Positions 27,620 to 36,607 of a stretch of DNA of 64,000 bases are shown in pieces. Position numbers and translations under genes: made by a program. The DNA is from Aulosira sp. FACHB-615 (GTDB taxonomy: Bacteria > Cyanobacteriota > Cyanobacteriia > Cyanobacteriales > Nostocaceae). The stretch spans positions 15,431 to 79,430 of the forward strand of contig NZ_JACJSE010000030.1 of assembly GCF_014698045.1 (NCBI RefSeq). Reading direction: 5' to 3'. Position 1 is the stretch's first letter. Each line of letters begins with the position of its first letter. The notes beneath the pieces were generated by a model. That model did no database searches. It was not told the DNA's origin and saw only the letters and a list, made by a program, of their open reading frames with translations.

Positions 27620-27713
27620 CCTTTTGAAGGGGGGATCGAAACACTACTAGGGAACTTTATAAGACTTGTGTGTACACCGAAGGGAGTAGGGGGAGAAGGG
27701 AGACAAGGGAGAA

Positions 27714-28955
27714 ATGTTTGTAAATCATTTAGGATTGCTATACAAACTAGCCACTTTCCTTACCCCACCAATCATTATTTTGAGTGTTTTGGTGGGGACG
27801 CAACCATTAGGATTTCGAGAACTGAGTTCGGCGGTATGTCGCATCAAAAAATGGTATGTACCAGATGCTTTAGAAAACCAGCAATCAGTTTTGATTGAAC
27901 GATCGCCTGTGGGGTGTTGTCAAGATGACCTATCTTGTTTTGATGAATTAGCAGATAAAAAAGCTTTAATTACTTCTATTGACCGCAGTTTACAATATTT
28001 GCAAACTTCACGGGCGATCGCAGCTTATCAAAAATATCCCGTCACCGGAATTACACGCAATCGCGTCATCAAAAGTTTAACCAGATTCCGCGAACTGCTT
28101 TTAAAATCAAACTCTGCCAAAGAATTACACCAAGCCATTGAAAAAGAGTTTGTGTATTATCAATCTGTCGGCAAAGACCAAAAAGGTACAGTTTTATTTA
28201 CCGCTTATTATGAACCACTGTATCTGGCTAGTCGCACTCCCACAGATGAATTTCGCTATCCCGTTTATCGATTACCTCCCGATATCAATTCTTGGCCGCA
28301 GCCCCATCCTACCCGTTTAGAATTGGAAGGTGCTGATGGTTTACAAGGGACAAAAGGCAAATTACGGGGATTAGAGTTATTTTGGTTCCGCGATCGCTTA
28401 GAACCATATATGATTCAAATTCAGGGTTCAGCGCGACTACAATTAACCGATGGTACTGATACAACAATCGGTTATGCAGGTAATACAGGTTACAACTATA
28501 AAAGTATTGGTCGAGAACTAGCCAACGATGGCAAATTGCCCTTACAGGGAATGACAATGCCCATTATCCTCGACTATTTCCAACAGCATCCCCCAGAATT
28601 AAATATCTATATCCCCCGTGATCCCAGTTTTGTGTTTTTTCAAGAAAACCACGGCGCACCAGCCCAAGGTTCAATTAATGTACCACTCACCGCAGAACGT
28701 TCCATCGCTACAGATAAGTCTCTCATGCCACCTGGGGCTTTAGCTTTGATTCGCGCTCCTTTTCCCTTTGTCCAAGCTAACGGCGAGATGGAACATCAGA
28801 TTGTGAGCCGTTATGTGCTTGATCAAGATACAGGTGGAGCAATTAAAGGTGCCGGTAGAGTAGATTATTTTTTGGGGACGGGTAAAATCGCTGGAGAGCG
28901 TGCTGGTGTTACCGTTAGCAATGGGCAGTTGTATTACCTGTTACTCAAACCATAA
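27714..28955 (+). CDS. mltA: Membrane-bound lytic murein transglycosylase A
   Basis: 413 residues. An N-terminal hydrophobic segment (LATFLTPPIIILSVLVG) exports or anchors it. The MltA domain (about 160-310; TAYYEPLYLASRTPTDEFRY, then FWFRDRLEPYMIQIQGSARL) is followed by a C-terminal 3D domain (DTGGAIKGAGRVDYFLGTG) with the aspartates of the family. MltA cleaves peptidoglycan strands exolytically. The ribosome-binding site GGGAGA directly before ATG is part of a repeat unit (AGACAAGGGAGAA), so translation initiation depends on repeat DNA. Confidence 0.92.
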   Translation: MFVNHLGLLYKLATFLTPPIIILSVLVGTQPLGFRELSSAVCRIKKWYVPDALENQQSVLIERSPVGCCQDDLSCFDELADKKALITSIDRSLQYLQTSRAIAAYQKYPVTGITRNRVIKSLTRFRELLLKSNSAKELHQAIEKEFVYYQSVGKDQKGTVLFTAYYEPLYLASRTPTDEFRYPVYRLPPDINSWPQPHPTRLELEGADGLQGTKGKLRGLELFWFRDRLEPYMIQIQGSARLQLTDGTDTTIGYAGNTGYNYKSIGRELANDGKLPLQGMTMPIILDYFQQHPPELNIYIPRDPSFVFFQENHGAPAQGSINVPLTAERSIATDKSLMPPGALALIRAPFPFVQANGEMEHQIVSRYVLDQDTGGAIKGAGRVDYFLGTGKIAGERAGVTVSNGQLYYLLLKP

Positions 28956-29393
28956 AAAATTCCTAAAAATTCTGCACCAGGAACTCAAGCAATCATCTGC
29001 CGTCATTTTGGCTAATAGTCAGTATAAGACAGAGCTATGTTAGAGCCTGCTTTTATTGCGTGTATTTGATGGTTGTTTGAAGTGGAGTGTGTTTTCTGAG
29101 TTTATAGTTTTATCACAAATAATTTACTTGCCTTAATATTTGGCAAAAAAATGTGGAAAATCAAATCTGAAATAATGATTAATTCCCGTGTAGTTGATTA
29201 TGTAAGTTTAACTTTTAATCACTACAACTAATGTTCGTTTATATTAGCAGCACCTTATCTTCGTACTTTAAGCGATCGCAGGTTATCTACAGAAAAACTT
29301 AGTGCTGACTACACTTCACTGTCAGGGGCGCATACGTCATGGATATTAACCAAATTTTAGCTGTATTTATTCAGTCGATCATGGGAGTCGCAA
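28956..29393. other. AT-rich intergenic region, no gene
   Basis: 438 bp downstream of mltA with no convincing gene, hairpin or repeat. One GCGATCGC is at about 29272. A 24-codon open frame starts with ATG at 29339 and overlaps the start of the PIN gene; it may be a leader peptide or chance. Confidence 0.4.
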
Positions 29394-29837
29394 GTGTTCA
29401 GGATTTTAGTTGATGCCGATTTAATCTTAGATGCTTTGATAAATCGCAACAAATTGACAGAAGATGTCAGAGAATTACTCGATGGAGTGCATCCATCCAT
29501 CAAGCTGTATTTAACAGATATTGGCTGGCAAAAAATAGCTGCTTATACTAGCCGCTTGCAAAACAGTCAAATTGCGGAAATAGTAATTGACTGGTTACGA
29601 GAAAAAATCAACATTTGTATTGTTGACCAACAAATTCTCCAAATAGCACGTTCATCACCATTAAGAGATTTTGAATCGGCTGTCGAATTTGTTTGTGTTG
29701 ATGACCAACTTTTAGATGCAATTGTCACACATAAACCGGAGGATTTTGTAGAAGCACCGAATCAACTGTGGGTTTGGTCTGCGGCTGATTTATGGTTACG
29801 GGCTAATTTAGAAAGACAGTTACAAAAATGTCTTTGA
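29394..29837 (+). CDS. PIN-domain protein
   Basis: 147 residues. The opening FRILVDADLILDALINRN matches the first acidic strand of PIN ribonuclease domains, and further acidic residues (VDDQLLDAIVTHKPEDF) fit the later sites. PIN proteins cleave RNA and often are VapC-type toxins. The start is GTG. No recognisable antitoxin precedes it; a 24-codon frame (29339-29413) overlaps its start. An XRE-type regulator follows on the same strand. Toxin activity is inference. Confidence 0.65.
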   Translation: MFRILVDADLILDALINRNKLTEDVRELLDGVHPSIKLYLTDIGWQKIAAYTSRLQNSQIAEIVIDWLREKINICIVDQQILQIARSSPLRDFESAVEFVCVDDQLLDAIVTHKPEDFVEAPNQLWVWSAADLWLRANLERQLQKCL

Positions 29838-29963
29838 TGTGCCTATGAGCAGTCGTCAAATGCTTAATAGTGCTTATAAAAAAAGGCGTTAGGGCGAGAT
29901 TTTTAAGAAAGATAGTTTAAAATAAAGTTTTTTTAGGGATTTTCTAGGCGCAGGTTTTTTTTG

Positions 29964-30350
29964 GTGCTAGGATCTAGCACTATATATCGAGATAAAAGTG
30001 CTGTAGCTGTGAAACAAAAGCCAAAACCGAGGATTGCTTTGCTTCGTGAAAGAGCAGGGCTTACCCAGCTTGAACTATCGCGTCTTGTAGGCGTAACTGA
30101 AAGCACTATTCAAAACTGGGAAAGCGGCAGAACTGGGACAGACCACATTGAAAGAATCATTAGGTTCTGCAAGGCATTAGATTGTCAAGTAGACGACCTA
30201 ATAGAATATGTGAACGAACCATTAGAAGAACCTGTAGCCAAACCAAGTTCAATAAATGAAATACATCAGATTTTAGGTACTGAGGCTACCACCTCAACCT
30301 TAAATTCTGAAAGTGAAGTTGCTCCAAAGCACAAAGCCACGAGTAGCTAA
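29964..30350 (+). CDS. XRE-family helix-turn-helix regulator
   Basis: About 128 residues. LLRERAGLTQLELSRLVGVT and ESTIQNWESGRTG form a classical XRE/Cro helix-turn-helix; the C-terminal tail (about 85-128) is polar and probably disordered. The start is uncertain: GTG 29964 (with AGG about 9 bases upstream), TTG 29961, or GTG 30009 (V-K-Q-K-P), which would leave only the compact domain. It binds DNA as a dimer; targets are unknown. It lies 126 bp after the PIN gene and might regulate it. Confidence 0.8.
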   Translation: MLGSSTIYRDKSAVAVKQKPKPRIALLRERAGLTQLELSRLVGVTESTIQNWESGRTGTDHIERIIRFCKALDCQVDDLIEYVNEPLEEPVAKPSSINEIHQILGTEATTSTLNSESEVAPKHKATSS

Positions 30351-30534
30351 CATATTCTTTTTCTAAAAGGCAACAGGGAACAGGCTAAAAAGTCTGTAAT
30401 TTTCTATGTTTGATGATTAGTTTTTTCTAATCTCATTCCTAACTAATATAAATTTCTTAGATAAACCGATGGGTCATCTGTCAAAGAGTTTTGGCGAGTG
30501 ATGATCTATCGGTGATTTTTCGTCATTATTTGTG

Positions 30535-30764
30535 AGGACTTACGCAAAAAACGAAAAAATAAGGTTTTAGAACAGGGTACAGGGGTATGAGGGTGTAATA
30601 CCAATTTGAAAAATGATTACAACAAATAGGTTACTGAAAAGCTCACCAGTAAGCAATTTCCCAATCCAAAATCCAAAATCTAAAATCCAAAATGGTATAA
30701 GTATTCAAAACCCTTTCACCCCATACCCTTTCACCCCTACACCCAATCTTGGTACGTAAGTCCT
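30535..30764. repeat. MITE-like element, AGGACTTACGC ends, copy b
   Basis: AGGACTTACGC at the left and ACGTAAGTCCT at the right bound 230 bp made of TTTTAGAACAGGGT, AATCCAAA and CACCCCTACACCC blocks. The left arm matches, inverted, the right arm of the copy at 62578-62727. Its right end supplies the TAG stop of the deacetylase gene. The remaining 180 bp to the left, from 30351, hold no gene. Confidence 0.75.
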
Positions 30765-31431
30765 ATTTGTGTTGCCATAAATTGTCTACTGTCACAAACT
30801 GATAGCCTTGTTGTAGCAATTGCGGAATTAGGATTTCTATTGTTGCGGCTACATCTTGTCCGCCACAAACGCCGTCATGCAAGACGATGAGTGAACCATT
30901 TTGTACTTGTTGTAGAACTCGCCGTACTACGGTGTTAATTCCTGGCCTTACCCAGTCTTCTGGGACAACACTCCACATGACGGGACGGTAATTCCATTGA
31001 CGGAAAAATTTTAAAGTTTTGGGTGTAAATAAACCGTTGGGAGGTCGAACATCAACTACCTGTGAGGGGTTCAGGTTACAAGCGTTGTAAATAGCGGCTT
31101 GGGTTGTTTCTAAACTTTCCTTGAGTTCCTTGGGAGTCAGTAAAGGGAAAGAACGATGATCATAACCGTGTAAACCAATCCAATGGCCTCTGTCGCTGAC
31201 GGCTTTAGCAACATCTGGTGAACGATTCACACAAGCACCCAACCAAAAAAAACTAGCTGTGATATTGTAGCGGTCTAAAACTTGTAAAACTTGGGGTGTG
31301 TATTGGGGATGGGGGCCATCGTCAAAAGTAAGTGCGATCGCCTTACAATTGCGATCGCCACTCCAAAGACAATCAGGAAAGCTCGGTTGAAGAATCCGAT
31401 AGATTAAAGGAAACGAGAAAGCAAACTGCAT
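30763..31431 (-). CDS. Polysaccharide deacetylase (NodB domain)
   Basis: 222 residues, a single carbohydrate esterase 4 domain. Motif 1 ALTFDDGPHP supplies the catalytic base and metal Asp; motif 2 HGYDH supplies two metal-binding His; near the end is IVLHDG. Such enzymes remove acetyl groups from N-acetylated sugars of peptidoglycan or exopolysaccharide. The first residues (FAFSFPLIYRIL) are hydrophobic but not a clear signal peptide. The stop codon lies in the end of a repeat element, so the natural C-terminus may have been altered by its insertion. Confidence 0.88.
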   Translation of the reverse strand: MQFAFSFPLIYRILQPSFPDCLWSGDRNCKAIALTFDDGPHPQYTPQVLQVLDRYNITASFFWLGACVNRSPDVAKAVSDRGHWIGLHGYDHRSFPLLTPKELKESLETTQAAIYNACNLNPSQVVDVRPPNGLFTPKTLKFFRQWNYRPVMWSVVPEDWVRPGINTVVRRVLQQVQNGSLIVLHDGVCGGQDVAATIEILIPQLLQQGYQFVTVDNLWQHK

Positions 31432-31464
31432 TACTAATTTTTCGTAGCTTTCCCCAGTCTAGTC

Positions 31465-31863
31465 TCAATTTAACGATTTAAGGTGAGCCACGAAATCTAC
31501 ATGAAAAGCCTTACCTTGAAAATCTTCTGCTGATGCTTCAAATAACCCTGAAACAGAAAATCCTTGCTGCTGCAACCATAATCGCACCCACTCTAAAAGT
31601 TCTGCTTTGGAAAAATCCTCTGTCCTGACTACAATTTCTGTTCCATCAATAAGATAAGAATTATCACCAAGTTTTTTCAACAACTTCTTTTCAAACTCAT
31701 CAAAATCAGATTCATCTTCTAGATTATTTGGATTACCTAAAGCATCTAGAGTTAACCAGAGAGCTTCGTCATTGTAACTACCATCATCTGGAAGTAAGTA
31801 AACATCTTCCCAGATTTGACGTTCTTGCTCCCAGATATGAGGGATGTAGTACTTCCAATTCAT
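31465..31863 (-). CDS. Hypothetical protein
   Basis: 132 residues, strongly acidic, rich in Trp and Asp/Glu, starting MNWKYYIPHIWEQERQIWED. A central acidic stretch (EDESDFDEFEKKLLKKLG) is followed by LWLQQQGFSVSGLFEASAED. No family is recognised. The reading frame is well formed, and it ends 33 bp upstream of the deacetylase start on the same strand, so the two may be co-transcribed. No catalytic motif or membrane segment is seen. Confidence 0.65.
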   Translation of the reverse strand: MNWKYYIPHIWEQERQIWEDVYLLPDDGSYNDEALWLTLDALGNPNNLEDESDFDEFEKKLLKKLGDNSYLIDGTEIVVRTEDFSKAELLEWVRLWLQQQGFSVSGLFEASAEDFQGKAFHVDFVAHLKSLN

Positions 31864-31959
31864 ATTTGAGACTTTAGAGACAATTTATACATTAAATCTT
31901 AAGTAGTGGACAGACACAGAGAAAAAACCTTTGCGCCTTTGCGCCTTTGCGTGAGCATT

Positions 31960-34455
31960 TCACTGCACCAAAGCTCTAACATCATTTGCCGAATCTAATT
32001 GTAATGCGGTAGCAACGATCGCCTCGGCTTGAGCTACAGTTAATTTTGCGATCGCTTGTTTAATGATCCCGATAGCTTGGGGATTAACGCTCAATTCATC
32101 TAACCCCAAACCTAATAATATTCCGGCGGCGCTTGGATCTGCGGCTAATTCTCCACATAATCCTACCCAAATTCCGGCGGCGTGGGCTGCTTTAACAGTT
32201 CGTTGAATCATTCGCAATACAGCAGGGTGTAAGGCATCGGCTAAATACGCTACTCTGGGGTTAGTGCGATCGCCTGCCATGACATACTGACTTAAATCAT
32301 TTGTCCCAATACTGAAAAAGTTAACTTCCGCCGCTAAGTTATCAGCGATGGCGACAGCCGCCGGGACTTCAATCATTACACCCACTGGGAGATTTTCATC
32401 AAAAGAAATACCAGCTTGCCGCAATTGTGCCTGTACTTCCCCTAAAATTGCCTTAGCTGCTCGTACTTCTGTGACACTAGCAATCATCGGGAACATCACC
32501 TTAATTTTGTGTTCCGCACTGGCGCGTAAAATGGCTCTTAACTGAGTTTTAAATAAATCTGGATGATCTAAACAAAAACGAATCCCCCGCCAGCCTAAGA
32601 AGGGGTTAGCTTCAGAAAAGTTGAATCGCAAATAAGGTAATGGCTTGTCACCGCCAACATCAAGGGTGCGGATAATTAGCGGACGGTTATCTAAAACTTG
32701 GGCGATCGCCTGATACACTGCTAGTTGTTCTTCTTCTGTGGGTGCGGTGTTTCTCCCTAAATACAAAAACTCCGTCCGCAACAGTCCCACACCTTCCGCA
32801 CCACCAGCCACCGCCGCTTGGACATCTGCAATACTACCAATATTGGCGAGGATATTGATTTGTTTGCCATCACGGGTAATTGCTGGTTGATGCGCCTTGG
32901 CGAGTGCTTCTTGTTTAGCAGTTTGCCAAGCTTCTCGTTTAGCCTCCAATGCACCGAGAATATCTGCTTCTGGTTCTACCCAAGCTTTACCGCTTTCACC
33001 ATCCAACGCCATCAAAGTACCATCTTGCAAGCGCAGCACTTCAGGATTGACACCCAAAACGGCGGGAATCCCCAATGTCCGCGCAATAATGGCGCTGTGG
33101 GATGTAGCACTTCCTGACACTGTACAAATACCGAGTACCTTACTGGGGTCTAACCCGGCTGTATCGGAAGGTGTCAAATCTGTGGCTAGTAAAATTGCAG
33201 GTTCGGCAAGGTACAAACTACTAGCAGCACTTCCGGCTAACAGTCGCAGCACTCTTTGTCCCACATCCACCACATCTTCGACACGTTCTTTTAAATACGC
33301 ATCATCTAAAGTGCGGTAGGAAGTTGCAACTTCATCCACTGCGGCTTGCCAAGCTGCTTCGGCATTGAGGTGATGTTCCATGATGCGTTGCTGTACAGTT
33401 TCCAACAACACAGGGTCTTCTAAAAATAGTAAATGAGCATCAAAAATAGCGGCTTCCGTGTCACCGATTTGCAAAGTTGCTTGGGAAAAGATTGTCTGAA
33501 TTTCTTGTTGTGCGGTGTGAATAGCTGCTTGTAAACGCTGCAATTCTGCTTCTGGGTCGTTGACGTGGTATTGTGTTACTGTCACCGGAGCAGGTTGATA
33601 ATGAATTACAGGTGCGATCGCAACTCCGGGAGAAGCCGCAATTCCTGAAAGTTCGCCATGAGTCGCTGCTGTTGCTTCTGGCTGGACTGCTGGCGGCAAG
33701 ACAACAGCTGTATTATCTTCACCAAAGTTATTCGCAAATAAAGTTTGTAATGCCGCTAGTGCTGCATCTGCATCAATACCAGTCGCAGTAATTAAAACTT
33801 CATGTCCTTGACGCACTCCCAAAGTTGTCACTTGGTTAATACTGTCACCCCGAACAACGGCAGTATTTCTGGTTAAATTCTGCACATGAATGCGAGATTG
33901 AAATTTTGCGGCTGTGGCGACAAACTGCGCCGCCGGACGCGCATGTAAGCCTAAACGATTGCTCACAGTCAGCCGAATTTCTCGATTCGGATAAGCAGTA
34001 CTTGTTATTGCTTGTGTATTAATGCTGCTAACAAATGTTGTATTAGTAATGCCTAATTGTGTGGCTTTGGCGTTTAATGCTCCTCTGGCTTCTGCTATTA
34101 CCTGCTGGATATTTTTACCTATAGCGGCTGCAACGGTAGCGGCGATCGCACCTTCAACCAATGGTGCTTCACAGAGGTATACTTTTTCTTGGTGTGCTTC
34201 TGGCAGAAACTCCACAGCCATTTCTGCATTCATGACCGCACTACCAAGATCCATCAATACTAATACACCATCATCGCTAAATACAGATGCGATCGCCTCA
34301 TAAATCTTCAGCGCATCCGTACCAAGTGGGTTTTCCGCATCATCAATACCAGCCGCCACCGCAATCGCAACTTTGCCCTGAACCATTTGTGCAGCAAGTT
34401 CCTGCACACCCAGAGCCAATTGTTTACTATGAGAAACGATAACTATTCCGACCAC
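31960..34455 (-). CDS. ptsP: DhaM-HPr-Enzyme I fusion phosphotransferase
   Basis: 831 residues with three phosphotransfer modules in order: a DhaM/EIIA-Man-like domain (about 1-130; VIVSHSKQLA with the His), HPr (about 158-245; GLHARPAAQFV), and Enzyme I (about 265-831; phospho-His region GSATSHSAIIARTLGIPAV and the PEP-binding VMIEVPAAV). In DhaM systems, phosphate from PEP passes through EI and HPr to the DhaL-ADP coenzyme of dihydroxyacetone kinase in the cytosol. All three His are present. No dhaK or dhaL lies in the window. An upstream repeat element separates it from the toxin-antitoxin island. Confidence 0.92.
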   Translation of the reverse strand: MVGIVIVSHSKQLALGVQELAAQMVQGKVAIAVAAGIDDAENPLGTDALKIYEAIASVFSDDGVLVLMDLGSAVMNAEMAVEFLPEAHQEKVYLCEAPLVEGAIAATVAAAIGKNIQQVIAEARGALNAKATQLGITNTTFVSSINTQAITSTAYPNREIRLTVSNRLGLHARPAAQFVATAAKFQSRIHVQNLTRNTAVVRGDSINQVTTLGVRQGHEVLITATGIDADAALAALQTLFANNFGEDNTAVVLPPAVQPEATAATHGELSGIAASPGVAIAPVIHYQPAPVTVTQYHVNDPEAELQRLQAAIHTAQQEIQTIFSQATLQIGDTEAAIFDAHLLFLEDPVLLETVQQRIMEHHLNAEAAWQAAVDEVATSYRTLDDAYLKERVEDVVDVGQRVLRLLAGSAASSLYLAEPAILLATDLTPSDTAGLDPSKVLGICTVSGSATSHSAIIARTLGIPAVLGVNPEVLRLQDGTLMALDGESGKAWVEPEADILGALEAKREAWQTAKQEALAKAHQPAITRDGKQINILANIGSIADVQAAVAGGAEGVGLLRTEFLYLGRNTAPTEEEQLAVYQAIAQVLDNRPLIIRTLDVGGDKPLPYLRFNFSEANPFLGWRGIRFCLDHPDLFKTQLRAILRASAEHKIKVMFPMIASVTEVRAAKAILGEVQAQLRQAGISFDENLPVGVMIEVPAAVAIADNLAAEVNFFSIGTNDLSQYVMAGDRTNPRVAYLADALHPAVLRMIQRTVKAAHAAGIWVGLCGELAADPSAAGILLGLGLDELSVNPQAIGIIKQAIAKLTVAQAEAIVATALQLDSANDVRALVQ

Positions 34456-34608
34456 TGCAACACCATCAACCTTGTTGAGAGTCTGAGATTGAGCAAGCTA
34501 CTCGTTGCAGTCCAAAATAACATCAATATTTCATTTCCCTTACAATTGTCCAGAAATCTTTAGAATGAGGCGTTGTATCTGGGGGAGGGATGCGAGCAGA
34601 GTTGATTA

Positions 34609-34725
34609 AAACTTACGCAATAACTCTCTCAAACTCTTATAACTTCGTGTCCTACCCTGCGGGAAGCCGCTATCGCGTCTATGCGTCCTTTGCGGTTCAT
34701 TTTTTTATACTTTTGCGTAAGTCCT
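34609..34725. repeat. MITE-like element, AGGACTTACGC family, copy c
   Basis: AAAACTTACGC at the left (degenerate) and GCGTAAGTCCT at the right. The interior (AACTTCGTGTCCTACCCTGC, then TCTATGCGTCCTTTGCGGTT) is the inverse of the copy at 22217-22333. No gene in the 34456-34786 gap. Confidence 0.7.
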
Positions 34726-34786
34726 GTTTATATTCAGAAACAAACTAAAGTATCAATAGCATGGCTAAGATTAAATTTAACTAGCT

Positions 34787-35050
34787 CTATTTGCGGCGAT
34801 AAACATCTTTACGATGACTAATTTTAACGACTTTAACTATTAATAAATCATCTTTAATCTCGTATAATATACGATACTTACCCACGCGAACACGATAGGT
34901 ATCTTCTTCACCCTCTAACTTAACCACGCCATTAGGACGAGGATTGTTGGATAACTCTTGAATTTTTTCTTCAATTTTAACTTTAATATCTTCAGGTAGC
35001 TTTTTTAATTGTTTAGCTGCCCTGGTTGTAATTTCTATTTGATAAATCAT
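34787..35050 (-). CDS. RelE/ParE-family toxin
   Basis: 87 residues. The sequence QIEITTRAAKQLKKLPEDI, then YRVRVGKYRILYEI and VVKISHRKDVYR, is the RelE/ParE fold with the conserved C-terminal HRxxVY. RelE toxins cut mRNA on the ribosome; ParE poisons gyrase; which applies cannot be told. Its ATG overlaps the antitoxin stop (ATGA), giving a classical antitoxin-first operon. First module of the toxin-antitoxin island. Confidence 0.9.
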   Translation of the reverse strand: MIYQIEITTRAAKQLKKLPEDIKVKIEEKIQELSNNPRPNGVVKLEGEEDTYRVRVGKYRILYEIKDDLLIVKVVKISHRKDVYRRK

Positions 35051-35247
35051 GCACTCTCTTGCTTATATTGCTCCCAAGAGATAGTAGTATCATTTTTCGC
35101 AGCATAAATATCTTGAATATCCTCTTCATCTTCATTTTTACGAATTTTTAGTAACTCTAAAACATCTTCTAAAGTGTCGTCATAAGCTTGTTCTAATTCT
35201 TCATAAATAGCTTTGAGTAATGCTTGTCTAGTTTTTGTCGGTTGCAT
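35047..35247 (-). CDS. Antitoxin of the RelE/ParE module
   Basis: 66 residues, acidic, mainly helical (ALLKAIYEELEQAYDDTLED), with a C-terminal tail (TTISWEQYKQESA) suited to wrap the toxin. I chose ATG 35247 because GAGG lies 5-6 bases upstream; an in-frame ATG at 35259 lacks a site. It precedes and overlaps the toxin gene by 4 bases. A DNA-binding motif is not obvious. Confidence 0.8.
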   Translation of the reverse strand: MQPTKTRQALLKAIYEELEQAYDDTLEDVLELLKIRKNEDEEDIQDIYAAKNDTTISWEQYKQESA

Positions 35248-35389
35248 GATATACCTCATTACTTGCTTTTTATCGCTGATATTTACACCATTATTATGGT
35301 CTTTCTCTAGTTTACCAATAGATTTAGAATATCTAGTTGCGATCGCACTGAAAATAGTAGTTATATAAACTACAGTCTGATTCTTAGCC

Positions 35390-35872
35390 TTAAAAAATCT
35401 GGTATCTTCGATAGCAAGCGATGACTAAAGCTAAACATCTTAGATACATCAACATTAATATTGTGGAAAAACAGCGTACTGCCCATGTCTCAAAAGGCAT
35501 TTGGTGAATGGCTACTAAAATAAAACCTAACCACCAAAAGAGCAATGTATATATATTACTAGCCTGAATAATAAATTTCATCCATTTAGGACATTGTGAT
35601 GAAGTGATTTTCCAAGTGCTATCGCTTTCCCTTTGTTCAAGATATGTGTCTCTGTCAGAATTACCATATTTCATCTGACGGTTAATATACCAAATGAAAA
35701 GTGACAGCAATATTATTCCTAACTGTAAGCAACTTAGTACAACTCCAAAGGAGTTTAAATCAATGACTGAGAGCAACAAAGACAATATATGTACTATCAA
35801 ACTACTAATCAGTCCGACTGTGGCATAAATTTTTAAGAATTTTAGAGCAACACTTAAATTAAACGATGCCAT
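35390..35872 (-). CDS. Four-helix membrane protein, hypothetical
   Basis: 160 residues with four likely membrane helices (about 10-35, 43-63, 103-122, 130-152), such as VGLISSLIVHILSLLLSV and LLFWWLGFILVA, and a polar loop between helices 2 and 3. Family not recognised. It lies within the toxin-antitoxin island, so a membrane-acting accessory protein is possible but unproven. Confidence 0.6.
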   Translation of the reverse strand: MASFNLSVALKFLKIYATVGLISSLIVHILSLLLSVIDLNSFGVVLSCLQLGIILLSLFIWYINRQMKYGNSDRDTYLEQRESDSTWKITSSQCPKWMKFIIQASNIYTLLFWWLGFILVAIHQMPFETWAVRCFSTILMLMYLRCLALVIACYRRYQIF

Positions 35873-35958
35873 ACATAAATTAGCTAAAATACAGGTTTTT
35901 CTTCACTTATTCTTCCACCACTTTTATCAAATCTTCAATTGTCACTTCAAAAGAAATG

Positions 35959-36035
35959 GTAGGTTGGGTGAAGCGACAGCGTAACCCAACAAAATTTTGA
36001 TTATGTTGGGTTTCATTTCATTCCACCCAACCTAC
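35959..36035. repeat. Inverted repeat, GTAGGTTGGGTG hairpin
   Basis: GTAGGTTGGGTG at one end pairs with CACCCAACCTAC at the other; interior copies of AACCCAAC and GTTGGG also pair. Dispersed repeat; the AACCCAACA word also occurs near 42207. Confidence 0.65.
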
Positions 36036-36051
36036 ACATCTGAACCTCTCT

Positions 36052-36175
36052 CTACGTAGGAACTTTTACAATTGAAGCGATCGCACTTACCAAACGAGTA
36101 AAACGTTCTTCTCTCAATTCATCTATACAGGCATTAATATCAAAGTTAGCTGGTAATTCTGCGTCTACAACTAAA
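36052..36175 (-). pseudogene. Scar of a deleted VapBC-like module
   Basis: Bases 36052-36110 match the 3' end of the VapC gene (37153 onward), including ACAATTGAAGCGATCGCACT. Bases 36110-36170 match the 3' part of the VapB gene (37605-37680), including AATTCTGCGTCTACAACTAA. Here the two segments are directly joined, so about 400 bp present in the intact module are missing. It is a decayed duplicate, not an expressed gene. Confidence 0.75.
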
Positions 36176-36247
36176 ACACCGATTTCTTGAAGAAGTCGGA
36201 GATTTGAACCATTATCAACGCCGCCTCGTCCATAGAAAATTAATTTT

Positions 36248-36607
36248 TTAGATGGGAATCCAGTCTAGTTTATCAATCCACTCTTCTGCTTCTGTCACTT
36301 GCCAGATGATATAAATTGTTTCTGCCCAGCTACTAAGATTACCACTAGAACGTAACCAAACTAGCCCCCAAATATGCCCTCCATCACTCCAGTGTTTTTC
36401 TAAATGTCCAGGCATACTTTTACGATTGTCTGTAATTAATAACCTTTCGGATAATTCTAGATACTTTAATATATCTGGATCAAGTGTACCTAATGGTGGT
36501 GCATTGGCCTCGCCTACACGTAAAATATCTATTGTTGAATCAAAGCGCAAAACGGCAGTCTTTAGCTTAGGTGGCAAATTTTCATCTAAAAGAAAACGTA
36601 TCTTCAC
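36248..36607 (-). CDS. DUF5615 PIN-like toxin
   Basis: 119 residues. KIRFLLDENLPPKLKTAVLR and LLITDNRKSMPGHLEKHW show the acidic DEN and TDN sites of the DUF5615/Mut7-C-like PIN fold, thought to be RNases. It is paired with the DUF433 antitoxin: its GTG start overlaps the antitoxin stop (GTGA). Likely toxin of a two-gene module. Confidence 0.82.
   Translation of the reverse strand: MKIRFLLDENLPPKLKTAVLRFDSTIDILRVGEANAPPLGTLDPDILKYLELSERLLITDNRKSMPGHLEKHWSDGGHIWGLVWLRSSGNLSSWAETIYIIWQVTEAEEWIDKLDWIPI

Larger units (their letters stand above)
27237..27713. repeat. Composite repeat region with nested elements
   Basis: The whole gap between pxcA and mltA is repeats. An outer pair of CTGCGGTGTACACACAA (27277) and TTGTGTGTACACCGAAG (ending 27682) encloses CCCCCTT/AAGGGGG foldbacks and the element at 27360-27619, which itself contains the element at 27422-27534. 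GGGAGTAGGG repeats flank both sides. Confidence 0.75.
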
